The notes below the pieces were generated by a model, which saw only the letters and a list, made by a program, of their open reading frames with translations, was not told where the DNA came from and searched no databases. Source: Pleurodeles waltl (taxonomy: Eukaryota > Chordata > Amphibia > Caudata > Salamandridae). From it: a stretch of 64,000 nucleotides of DNA. Position 1 is the first letter of the stretch. Each line of letters starts with the position of its first letter. Position numbers and translations under genes: made by a program. Location: the NCBI RefSeq assembly GCF_031143425.1, contig NC_090437.1:1174440863-1174504862 (forward strand), given 5' to 3'. Below, one piece after another: positions 21,901 through 33,750 of the stretch.

Positions 21901-24180
21901 CCTATCACACATTTCTCTGTAGACGTGCTTGCTGCCTTTTCCATAGATACCATGGTTTAAACAGAGATTCACTTAGAACCGTATCTAGACATTTCTATTA
22001 GGTTGATAGGGGCACATCCCCAAAATTAATAATCCAGATTTTGTTAGGCATATGTTAATCTGTGGTATACAGATTGATGACTTGTAGTACTATGGCATTC
22101 AACTCAATCAACTACTTAATTTGATTAGAAGCCAGTTGATCACTATTATCTATCAGCAACTCATGGGTCCCCCTTTGTATGTAAACACATTTACAGGAAT
22201 TGCGATCTCTTGCGTGGTAATCACATGTTCAGTACACAAACTTCAGCCCACTTCAAATAATGATCCAAAACCATGAAAAATAACTTTAAAAAACTACATT
22301 TAAGTTCACTGATCAACAAAAATTGTGTGTAATTCTTTTTAAGGACCTCCTGAAACCAAATGAGTAAGTCTTATAGCCAATTCTTTAATACTCCTATAAC
22401 AACCTACAAGCCCTCTATCCAGTTTGTCACTTCTACTTTCAACAGCTAGCTAATTACTACTTGGTTTCAGATTCTAGTTGTGTCATGAGTAAAACACTCC
22501 AAATGAAGCATTTTAAGCATGTACTCCAGCATCTTCGACCTTGTGCAGGTACTGGCATAACAATAGCCCTGCAGCCCCTGCAGGGACGGCCCTGACCTCC
22601 AGGGATCCCCCCAGCACAGTACACTGTGCACGGGCGGTGGGCCCCTGGTCTATGGACATCGAGTAAACTTCTAGTAACCATAGTATGTACTAGTTGTAAT
22701 AGTGACTGTCACCTTCAGGTATCCAAAAGATATTGGAGAGGATGCCTCACTCACAACTTGGCATGGCATGCTTCTCATAGGCTTCCTCACCACACCAGAG
22801 TAGGTGTTCCACTCTGGCAGACTTCACCAGATTGGGAGTTCTTGTATATTTTTTTTTTCTCTGGAGTTAAGAAGGGATCTAGTTGTAAAAATACCTAAGG
22901 GTAAACTTAAGTGATTCCTTTTATTAGTAGACATCCTTGATACAATCAAAAGAGTCTTGAGAGGATTTTAGATGATGTACAATGGCTCATCAATCCATTT
23001 GTCTGCCAACATGTTTCTAATGCTTTTGTAAGCTGATAGGGACCACGTTTATGGCCTTATCATTCCCTGCCTACCTATTTCATACATTCCATGCATAAAC
23101 ATGAGTAGTAAGACTCTCATACCTGTCTTGAGCTAACTCCTCCCCTGGATTGTTATGCAGCACCATGATCGTATCTGCGACACACTCTCCTGTAGTCACA
23201 CATTTGGCAAGAAGAAAGTACACATCTTGCACCCAGAAAGTTCCCACTTATGGCATAAAAGCAAAGTACCCAGTCTCATCTTCCTTGAAACTGAGCCAGA
23301 GAGTCCTTTTTTCCATTCTTGTATGCTTTGAATATGCAGTGGAAAAGGTGTTTATTGATTTGTACTTCGGCTTCCAAAGTGATATCATAGACAGCTCTAG
23401 GTTCACTCTCATTGCGCATGATGTTGGTTGGAAGCCACAACTGGAAAACAACCAGGTTGTTGTAACCTTGTGCCCTTTAGACTAATAACAATTTATTTTA
23501 TTCATTTTATTTTTCGAGCAGAAGCTTCATTCTGCAGTGATGTTTTCTTTTCTTTTATCTCATACACTTTTAGCCTAGGAGCTGTTTTCATTATTCATAG
23601 TCTGACCTTCTCGTTCTGTACTCTGCTCAAGACTATACCCGATATTGTTGTCAGTATAAAGTGGAACACCACAATCTTTGCCACTTCATGAGAAACATAG
23701 GTGTTCTTAAGTTAGGGCAGTTTTCTCAGAACACCAGCTATTTTATTATAAAACATCCCTCTGCCCCCATACATAAGAGGGAGAGTTCCAGTCAAAAAAT
23801 AGCCACTGTTTGCTGTTGCTTCAGTGCAGCTGTCTGCTGAGACTTGACATCTTTTCCACCTACATGGGAGAGGACTCTCACGAGACCAACAGCCATCTTC
23901 GCTACTACCATATTCAGATTTGGGGGATGGTGTCTTCCTAGGGATCCTGAAGGGCGGATTAAGGCTAACACTGCTAGTATTACCCTAGGGTTGTAGGTTA
24001 GGAATTCCAATGCTTAGCATTCTGACACTATGGTGGGACGTTTCCAATGGTTCACTTTCTTTGTCACCTCATTGCTAATATTATGTTTTATCATCCTAAT
24101 CATTGCAATACCTTCCATTTTACCTAGAACACAGTTGATTCTGTAAAGTCCTTTGAACCGATTCCTGCTTCTGTTTGTCT
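18990..24180 (+). other. HTRA3 last intron, mostly unassigned sequence
   Basis: About 5.2 kb of AT-rich sequence without a clear repeat family, RNA gene or exon. Open frames of up to 111 codons (e.g. 23150-23485 plus, 23248-23451 minus) show no domain I can name. The region around 23150-23485 might be an old mobile-element remnant, but no motif supports it. Confidence 0.35.
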
Positions 24181-24265
24181 TTGCATGTGTGGGATGACTG
24201 TAACCAAGAGACAGTCATCCCACACATGCAACACATGGCAGCCATGTTACACCACATGGCTGCCA
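24181..24265. repeat. Two adjacent perfect hairpins
   Basis: Hairpin 1 has 21-bp perfect arms (24181-24201 and 24211-24231) around the 9-nt loop AACCAAGAG. Hairpin 2 has 11-bp perfect arms (TGGCAGCCATG, 24236-24246; 24255-24265) with an 8-nt loop. They sit about 320 bp before the last HTRA3 exon. No target duplication or wider element was found around them. Confidence 0.75.
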
Positions 24266-24585
24266 CAAATCACTGCCACTTTCAAATGCTGGTGAGATAG
24301 TGCTAGCTGGCCAGAAGGGTTAGACTGACAGCTGGCACAAGGTGTGGAATTGGACTTAGCTCCCTACAGCCTAGTGGTGCTGCTGCCCGAATCCAGCAGT
24401 CTCATTTAGTATAATGAAAGCCAACACAACAATAAAATATGTCACATGGAAAGGAGTTATAGAGTGAGATCAATCTGGAGAATGTTAGATGCTTTATGAA
24501 GTTTGCATTTAATTTTATAATATTCCCTGACAAATTAAGCTATTAGTTCATACTTAGTTATGACCTGTATTTTTTGCATACGCAG

Positions 24586-24751
24586 GGGCGGTATTCAAAA
24601 TGGAGATATCATTGTGAAGGTGAATGGACGGGCGTTGAAGACCTCCAGTGAGCTCCAGGAGGCAGTGATGAAGGAATCTCCTCTACTGCTTGAAGTTCGA
24701 AGGGGAAATGACGACTTGCTGTTTAACATAGAACCGGAAACGGTTATGTAG
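24586..24751 (+). CDS. HTRA3: HTRA3 terminal coding exon (PDZ domain, C-terminus, stop)
   Basis: The acceptor TTTTTTGCATACGCAG precedes the exon. Its first base completes the Arg codon begun at 11882-11883, and 54 codons plus a TAG stop follow. The protein reads GGIQNGDIIVKVNGR.., SSELQEAV.., ESPLLLEVRRGNDDLL and ends EPETVM. This closely matches the vertebrate HTRA3 C-terminus, which ends PEVVM in mammals. It covers the last strands and helix of the PDZ domain. All residues expected for a PDZ fold are intact, so the gene appears functional at this end. The open frame upstream (from 24560) runs through the splice site and is not coding. Confidence 0.97.
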
Positions 24752-25819
24752 CTAATGGAGTAACTGTGGAATACAGAAACCGTTTTCAACTCTCGTTATT
24801 CTTGAACATGTGACACATCCACTTTTACTAACCATAACTTTTTGCCGACAAGTGACCAGGTGGACTATCTGGATTGCCTGAGCCATCCCTGATGTTAACA
24901 TCCACTGTTTAGTTAATTTTAGCACAAATCCGATACAAAAGCTCTGCAAATGAAAAAAAGATGCATGTGCCTTTTATTAAGAAAGAAAGGCAGAACATTT
25001 CTATCAATTAGTCAAAGAATCCGAAACAATCTATTTACTATATTAACAAAATTGTGTTTTTTTTGCAAAAACTAGGTTTTGAATATATGATTACGTCGCA
25101 TTTTTTTATTGTGTATTTACATTCCCAAATCGCAGTCTTATTAGGAGTATGAAATGTTTACAGCCAATATGAGACGTTTATTCATTTTGTGTGGAAATCC
25201 TAAATACATTTTCATGATTTTTAGTGGTTGCATAATGGAATCACACTGGGGAAAATGGGCATTTATGATCACAGGGATCTCCCCAGTCATGTGATTTTTA
25301 TCATGACAAATCACCACTGGCCTTTAGAAAGAAACATAAGCCCTTCAAAGGGCTACTTGCATGAGATAAATGGAACACGAAAGGAAGCTTAAACTCGGAG
25401 TAAGACACGCGAATCATCATTTTAGTCTCTCCAAATTAAACTACCACCGAATCCATTGGTTCTTAGCAGGTCCAATTAGCACTTTGTGAGATTTCAGACA
25501 ATTTGTCATCACAAACTTCGAACCTGATGAGCTCGAAGAACTTCTAATGGCTCAAATGACTCCAAACTCCAGATGTTTTGATTTTTACCTTGTGAGTCTT
25601 TGCAGTAAATGCCTGTTCATGTCTGAAGTGTGCAGACTTGCGAATCAGGAGAGTTACAATACGATTTGCCTAACCATAATTCTTTAATATAGATACCTCT
25701 AATTTTCAATAGATTTCTACGAACATAAGAAACACAGTTTAATCCATTCCACCAATTCGAATCTATCATATTTTGTTTTCAGAAACTGAATTATACAATC
25801 GAGGATGGAGTCAGTCAAA
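24752..25819 (+). other. Probable HTRA3 3' UTR and downstream flank
   Basis: About 1.07 kb of non-repetitive, AT-rich sequence follows the stop, before a foldback element begins. No AATAAA hexamer was seen in it. One ATTAAA lies at 25435-25440 and is the best poly(A) signal candidate. The first AATAAA further on is at 26274-26279, inside the foldback element. The true end of the transcript cannot be fixed from sequence alone. Confidence 0.5.
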
Positions 25820-26586
25820 GGTCCATATTTAAAAGAAAAGGACGGAGTGTAATGCTCTGCCAAAATTGGCAGCACCGTGCTCCATCATTTTCACAACATA
25901 GGGATGAGCCATATTTAATTGAATATGGCACACCTCTGTGTTGTCCCCTACGCTGGTGCTAAATTGAACTGCCTGGTGCCAACACAGGCATCCTTGCCCC
26001 ATAATGCAAGGATGTCTGTGTTGAGGGGTTTGATTGTTTATGTGCGGGAAGGTGTCCCTTCCTGCACATAAACAATTGTTAATGGAGATTTGGCACTTCT
26101 GTGTGTGATGCAGAATGCAGCACACACAGAAGTGCCAAAGCGTAATTTTGAAATGATTGTGTATGTGCAGAAAGGGACACCTTCCTGCACATAAACAATC
26201 ATGTCTGGCATTTTGCACTTTCTATGCATGCTGCAGAATGCAGTATGCATAGCAAAAGCAAAAAACAAGGAGAAATAAAAGTATTCCTCCTTGTTGCGCC
26301 TTGCTAACGGCACCCCATGGGTGGCATTAGATTTTAGCGCTGCCTCAGGTTTACGAAATCTACTAAATCTGAGGCAGCATCAAAATGCAATGGGTGCACA
26401 GCAACACCCATTGCACGCCCCTTCCATGCAAAGGGCTGCTTGTGAAGTGGCCGTATTTACAAAGTGGCGTTAAACCACAAAAAGTGGCTTAACGCCACTT
26501 TGCAAATACGGCACAGGGCTTAGTGCCATCGGAGCATCATTAAAAGTGACGCTCCAGTGGCGCTAGGGGCTGTTAAATATGCCTCC
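25820..26586. mobile_element. Foldback element made of serial hairpins
   Basis: Ends GGTCCATATTTAAAA and TGTTAAATATGCCTCC resemble inverted termini. Inside are consecutive hairpins: GTTTATGTGCGGGAAGG / CCTTCCTGCACATAAAC (26036-26073), TTGGCACTTCTGTGTG / CACACAGAAGTGCCAA (about 26089-26138), GCTATGCATG-type arms (about 26220-26250) and CCGTATTTACAAAGTGGCG / CGCCACTTTGCAAATACGG (26449-26513). No transposase. A related element lies near 45480-46110. Confidence 0.65.
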
Positions 26587-28199
26587 TGGTCTACACAAGT
26601 CAACACAATTAAACTTTCGATCATGTAATATAAATTAATTATTGGTTGTTGATGCTTAAAGTTCGCACATCTTAACACAAAAAAACAATGTCCAATAATG
26701 AATGTAGCGAGTCCTTGTAAGGGTGCCAACCTGGTAGAAATACCCAACCACCAAGGGTATTAGTTGCATTAGATCAAAAAGAAGGAGAAAACTTCCTTTG
26801 AGCCGTGCTGGAAAGTACATTTCAAAAACAGAAATACCAGGGCACTCCAAGTAATAGTCCACAGTGAATAGAAGTCCAAAATCTTGAATTCCTTATGTTG
26901 AAAACATGGAAACATATGTATGCAAAAACAGCCAACACGTGTTTCGTCCAACAGGACTTTTTCAAGGCAGAAATTGTACATTCAAGGGGACGTATCCAAA
27001 GTGAAACCATGCGAATGGATTAGTTCCTGAACTAATTAATGGTGTTTCCTAGTCGCAGGAAACATAATCCATGTTAACCTAGAAGGAACTAAAACAGTGC
27101 TGCCTGTTGTGCCCATTTTATAAAACAGAGGTAACGAGTTGTCATCACTACTCCTTCAGCCCTGGCAAGTTCAAAGAAATCTTGAAACGTTTGCAGCCCA
27201 AACACTTGTTATGCCCGTTACCCCCTTAACTAATCCATCAGGCAGTATCTCACTTATGGCTATTACACCTTGCTTTAGCTACGCATGTGATGTACGTTCA
27301 ATTGAGTTCAATGATCTTAGTTCAACTGTGGGGACTGTCTTACTACATTATCAAGTTTTCTGGATTATCCTGCAGAATACTGAATCCAGTATATCAGCTA
27401 CCACAATTTTGTTATGGTGAGTATGTATAGGTATAGATGTACTCATCTCAATCCTACATCAGTGTACCATCAGGATTCAAAAATATTGAATCTACAAAAT
27501 CAACTATTGATATTTGGTGAAGTTTAGTGTATAGCTAAGTTTACATTTACTGTTCTTAACACCATACTCATGTGCCTTGATAATATAAATATATGTATAT
27601 GTGTGTGTGTATATATATATTTTTCCAAAGACTGTAGGGAAATATAGATTCACTATTCTTGATATTTACTTATTTCAAGGCACACATCTGTGCACCATGA
27701 AAATATATCTATGTATATATATTGCATACAAATATATATGCATACAATATATAAAAGAAAACAAGAAACAAAGTTGAAGTGACATTATAGTTAGTGATGA
27801 TAATAAGATGTTTGCTTACATTAAATAAAACCTCTAGACATTCACTGGAAAAAACAAATGTTCAGTGAAGTTAGAGTTAGTTTCTAAAAGGAGATAAGAA
27901 CTATCATTTTAAAACTGAAAAACCCTGAAAACTAGTTATAGTTTGGTAAAGCAACTGAAACGTGTGCCCCCTTCATGCACTACTTATGACTTCATATATT
28001 ACGTTACTCATGTAAAATGACATCATTGATGACACCTCACATGACATAGTTGATGACATCACTGATTACATCATCTAGTCATCGTGAAAGAGTCCTCTAG
28101 GGTTTCTAGCCTGAATAATTCAAAACACTTATCCTGCGCCTAATTTTCTATTATCAATTAAGTGGTAATGGATTTTACCTTTGACCGACCACATGCTGG
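26587..28199. other. Intergenic, simple repeats only
   Basis: AT-rich sequence with TA/TG simple repeats near 27590-27740. The piece ACACGTGTTTCGTCCAACAG (about 26937) resembles a motif common in dispersed repeats of fish and amphibians. No gene was recognised. Confidence 0.35.
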
Positions 28200-28560
28200 A
28201 CATATTATATATCTGTCAAGTCAACCCCCTGCATCCAGCCCCCTTGCACGTGCCCTTTCACCGGTCCCTGTACCGAACCCTCCTCAGGGTGGCCAACCCC
28301 TGCTGTCCACAGCTTTTTGGTCAGGCGATGCTCCCAACCTACTGCAGAGTGGCCAACATCTGACAGGGCCAGGTTCTGCGCCTAATCCCTTGGGGGCTGT
28401 CAACCCCCACTCAGCATGACCTACTTAAGGTACCTGCCTCCAGCCCAGTGGGAGTGACCAACCCTTTGGCTATGTGCAGCAGTGGTTGGTGACAGGCCAG
28501 ACCCTGTGCCCAACCCTCTGGAGACAGCCAACGTCCACTTCACATGGCTTTTGGCCATGC
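28200..28560. repeat. Degenerate C-rich minisatellite
   Basis: Imperfect units centred on CCAACCCTCTGGAGACAGCC-like text recur roughly every 60-80 bases: CCCTCCTCAGGGTGGCCAAC, CTGCAGAGTGGCCAAC, CCTTGGGGGCTGTCAAC, AGTGGGAGTGACCAAC, CTCTGGAGACAGCCAAC. Two short open frames here are a by-product of the repeat. Confidence 0.55.
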
Positions 28561-31500
28561 ACACGGTACCATGCAGTGGTACAGCAGTACTGTCACCCCA
28601 AAATAATTTTTTTTTTTAATGTAATTTAAGCAAGGGTCTCTTTTGAATTGTCCCCCTCCACATTGTCTTGGCTGTCAGGGTGTACCCACCCTGCCAACAT
28701 ATGTGGCCTTTCGTTTTTCTCATAATTCAGGGACCATGTCCCTGAGTCCTGTAATGATGGATGCAACATTTTCAACAGTGCTACAGCCACCCAATGAGAT
28801 CATTTGGTACTGAGGTACCACAGCGATTGACATGCTGGGTACCATGGTACCAGATGCTGGTGCCATGGCACTGGCAACCGCAAATAATTGTTTTGATCAT
28901 TTTCTTAAAGGGAGGGTCTCTTGGGATCCCCACGCATTACCCAAAGGGGTTGGGATGTGCTTTCCCTGGCCCCTTATGTGGCACTTCAATTTTGTTCAGG
29001 ACTCAGGGAACAAATCCCTGAGTCCTGTAACAGCAGCCTGAACATTCTCGTCAGATTGGCAACAAGCCAATCAGATAATTCTGTACTGTGTTTCCACGAC
29101 CAATACAGTGGAACTGAAATGACCAAAGACAGAAAAAGCTCCCTAAGCCAACCAGCATGGGCTATTGGTATCGTAGGAGTCATATCCGACGAACAGTCCA
29201 GAAACACCTAACTTTTTCTGAGCATTAACATATTTATGCCCGATATCAGCCCCTCTTGAAATGTTAATTTCTCGAAAACAGTTTAACAGATTTACACCAC
29301 ATCTCAGAACACACTTCCTGACTGAAGTTCTAACTGTTTATACACTGGCAGCAATGCCCAAATATCTGCACATCCGAGAGTAGCCTACGTTACAGTAACA
29401 TATGTGGAACAACAGTAGAATTAGCAAAGTTCACAGCAATACAGCAGCTATATTGCTGTGGACTGCTGCATTGCTGTGATCTTTTCCTAATTCTACTATT
29501 TGTGGAATAAATTAGCACTTCTACTTACCTCGGACCAATTATTTGATTGGACACAACATGTTTCTTATTCAGTGTGCTCGGTGATTCGATACAAGAAGTT
29601 CTAACCATTTTTGATGTAATACTGTTCATCCATCAGAGAGAAAAGTTTCCTAAGGGAATTAGCATATAAAATCAAATTTTTGAGCCCCACTCTCGACCCC
29701 CCACCTTGATGGATCACTGCAAAACTTTCCAAGAAGAAGCCAAAGTGGATACATTTTTCAAAAAAGTTTGCTGCTGATTGACCTAAATGTAACTCACATT
29801 GCTGACAAGCATTGTGTAATATATAGATATATATAGATATATAGGTATACATAAATCTATCTGTAACAATAGTCAAGGGACAGTGGTGTGGCGTAAAGAA
29901 CAGTAAATCTAACAATAATTATATACTTGCTGTCATGATATAGCAAAAGTTGATATTCTAGATCTAGTATTTCTGTATTTTTATAGAAGACTCAATATTT
30001 TGACATACATTCTTGAGAGCTAATCATGCTATAAAGAAAAACGCAGAGATTACTTTCACGCTGTGTATAACAGAACACCCCAAACACCTGTTCTTTAGGA
30101 AGGAGCGCCAAAATTGATATCAATTGTTCAAGAAAGGAGGAAGGGAATTGGCCTATCTTTCTGACCACATGTAAATTCATTCTATCAACTGGATTCATAT
30201 TACCGCCACCACATTCAACTCACACTGTTTCTGTCTATGAGCTCCTCGATGTCTTGTGAATATCACCACTTTCACCGAAGGAAAGCTATCATGCCCCTGT
30301 TCTGACCCATCACATAATCTGTACCTCTCACCTAATCTGCAATCCCGTTTAACACAGCCACAGAATAGTATGCAAAAATGCAGAAGTAGCACAAAAAGAG
30401 GCTGAGCAGAAATGCCTTAATATTGTTTAGACCTTTCGACCATATAAACATTCAATCATTTTTGCAAATGTTGATGGGTCTTACACCGTATAATTGCCTT
30501 TCAAAGACTTTTGTATGGAGCACCTTTATTTCACACCAACCCCCTGTCTGCCTGCTGTGCACTATGACGGGCAACTGAATAGGAATAGACCATAAAAATC
30601 TGATGATGTGATATATATTAAAGTATAAGACACGTAAATGTGTGCACCTGTTGTGTGTATTTTCTTACTAAAAGGCAAACAACAACAAATCCTAGCAGGC
30701 TCCACCTTCGTCATGCATCTCTGGAATAAAGTACATGATTCTTATAGAATTAATTGAGAACATGAATTCAATGTGCAAAATGAATTTATTAGTAGATTGT
30801 AATGTACGATAGTTTCTAAAGTTATCCTTAAGCATCGTACAAATAGATTTGCATCATATTGGGATGTTTTTACTTATTACTTCATGACCATTGACAGTTT
30901 TTATATGTATGTGCACCTGCTGTGAAAAATAAATTTTCAAACAAGATGTGTATTGCATTTCTGAAAATGTTATTTGTTTAAAAATCCATTAAAAGAGGTA
31001 GGTTCTAGTTGCATTACCAAGTAAAAGCATATATTTAATGTCATATTTTATAGTCCTTACTAGTCGTTTCTAAATTGCACATATCTCGTTCAGAGGCTAC
31101 ATTTGTTTAGAAGATACAGAGCCAGATATAACATTCACAATCCCTTATATCTGACACTCAATGATGTCCAACCTCTTGGATTTTTCATGCTATATTTCTA
31201 GGGTAACAGCTGCATATGTGAATGATTTTCCCAGGGATGTAGATTAGACACTGAGATTCAGGGGCTGCGAATCTCAAATTTTGCATCCTAAAAAGTGCTC
31301 AGCTCCAGGGTGGAGTGTTGAGATTTGAGATGGCAAGGACTCTGGGCAGACTGTTCCCATGAGAGCAAGGGTCAGTACTGATTTGCATTAGGTGGGTTTC
31401 TGTCTACAGTGGCGTAGTGAGAAGATGGCCAGAGTGATTACCAGTAGTATGCATAGCAAACTGAGAATGGTGCAGCTTTTCAAGCCTACTGCTGCAATGT

Positions 31501-33750
31501 TTGTTAATTCCAAATAGTACTAAATTTGCACCCATTCAAGGAATACTTCTTTGGGTGCCGATTTGCAGTGTTGTTCGTAAACCAGTCACTATATATATTT
31601 AAGTTTCTGCTCCAAACAATGAACAAAATAAAAGCACTTAGTGAAATGGGAATGACTAGAAAAAAACCAACACAAAGTTAGCAGACCTGACTTATGGCTC
31701 CTAAACCCACCTACCAAGCCAAGAATGCCTTTGGGAAATGTCACTTCCCAAACACCCCCAGTGCAGCTAGGGCCCTTTCTGTTCCACCTGGCATAGTAAT
31801 TCTCCATGGGAGATCTTGACTATGGTCACATACAACACAGTAGCCTGGAGTCACTGCCATGGGATCACGTTTTTTAAATGTATTTTCTCTACACACACTA
31901 TTCTTACTCTCTGCTGCAAGAAGCCTTGATGGTAGAGTTGCCAAATCGGTGCATGTAGTCATAGCTCCTTGTTTCCCGTCTTTGTCTTTTACAAATCATT
32001 TTATTAAGTGACCAACATCCCGAGGTACTAAGCATGAGTTGCAAACAGACGTGGGTGTGCCAGCAAATAAAAAGGGGAAAGCAGAGCCCAGCCATTTGTA
32101 TGGCTTGCCTTTAGGAGTCCATGCATGAGACAAGCCATGAAAACGAGTAAGTATATCAGGCAACAACCATAAAGTAAAAAAGATATACAATTGTTTCAAC
32201 ATTTCTTTAAAAAAATAATTTCTTCAATATGTGGAAGTGTTTCACCTTAGTACATCAGATTATATCACTGCATAGACAGAGATTTATTAAAAGTGGTAGG
32301 ATCTAAACATGAACTCACCCTCAAGCAACAATGCTATAAGTGACCTAAGAGGATAGTCAGTAGTCATATAAACCCTAAACATGGCTTACATTCTTATTAT
32401 AGATGAAGCAACATTTTAGATTATTAAATCAAACATAACAGACGCTTGTACTGCACAAATCCTGAACTCATGCTTAGAAGTGCCTTCATATGCAATAATA
32501 CATAAAATGAAGCTCTATGAACTACAATGTTTGCTTAGGATCACACATTTTGGGCAACCAAGGACTTCAGTATTGATTCCAGGCTATCTTGTTTCACATT
32601 TTGAAATCCAGCCACCAATAATTGCTATCTCTCTCCTGTTTTGCATCAAAGGTCAATGTTTTAGCTTTTATTCTTGGTGAACAATGAGAAACAAATACAC
32701 AGACGTAGCAGACCTGTCTCAGGGCCCCAAGACCCAACTACCAGGCTAAGAATGCATTTTTTATGGGGGGTGTTACACCCCAAGCGCCCCCTGAAGTTAC
32801 ACCACTGGATTTCCCTTTGGACTTGTATTTGTAAACGTGTGTGATGTGACTATCCAAAACAAACGGTATGAATCCAGCCATTGTGCATTTGCACTGAACA
32901 CCTATGTTGCAGAACAAATCATACTTCTTATATTATCCCATATGGGGCTTTAAACTGAAACTCAGTTTGCATTTCTGATTTCTTTGTTTATACACATACA
33001 ATCCTATATTGCTATCTCAGGACGTCTAGTGACAATATAGGCACTAAGTAGGAGAAAAGTTTTATCTTCTCCAAACTTTATACAATTTTCATGTGTTCTG
33101 CACTGTACAGCACAAAGTTTGAAAAGTGCTAAACCTAGTCTATGCATAGTGATTTGAACCTTCCAGTACAAAAATGGGCCAGACAGTGCGCGTGCACACA
33201 CACACACACACCCTTTCCAATATGGTTCAAAGGTTTGGTTGTGGCTCAAGACAGCAAGGAAGTGTGCCATTGCTAGGGAGGAAAGCAGTAGAGCCATATA
33301 TTTGTTGTCATAGTGTTGTACTGCTGTCTAATTTCAGGCAACACAGAGTAACAATTTGTTGCTGCTCTGTGTTAAGTTGTGTTAGAAAATAGCACATTTG
33401 CCCCAATGTATCTATAAAAAAGAAATTTTTATTGAAAACAGTTAAAGAAACAGCAAATATTTTAGTAAAAGAATAGAAAACGAAAAATGATGTAGTTAGG
33501 AATATAACATTTCAGATAAAAAAGGGTTTGTTTTCTTAAACAATACATTCTGGCAATAGAAATCAAAGTTTGTTGAAGTGACTTTCAGCAAGGTAGAGTT
33601 AATAATGGGCCTCGATTGCAACTGAAATTTTGAGCTGTCATGAATAAGCTATTGTTTAAACAATAGGCATTGTTCATGGTAAGAGACTTTTACACCTCAT
33701 GCCACCAAGGCGGAGCTAACCACAGACACTGACTGCTATAAGAAATAGGG
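28561..33750. other. Intergenic region with minor repeats
   Basis: No host exon was recognised. Two related segments lie about 1 kb apart in direct order: 31676-31775 (GCAGACCTGACTTATGG..CCACCTACCAAGCCAAGAATG) and 32704-32805 (GCAGACCTGTCTCAGGG..CAACTACCAGGCTAAGAATG). A piece at 31313-31400 matches the dispersed repeat at 36765 and 58255. A (CA)n run is at 33195-33211, and TA/GATA-like simple sequence is at 29820-29851. Confidence 0.4.

Noticed and set aside
23150..23485. 111-codon frame as a coding remnant
   Set aside because: No motif in either orientation; the length is within chance for AT-rich sequence.
24560..24585. Upstream start for the last HTRA3 exon frame
   Set aside because: These bases are intron; the acceptor AG at 24584-24585 and the phase with the previous exon set the exon start at 24586.
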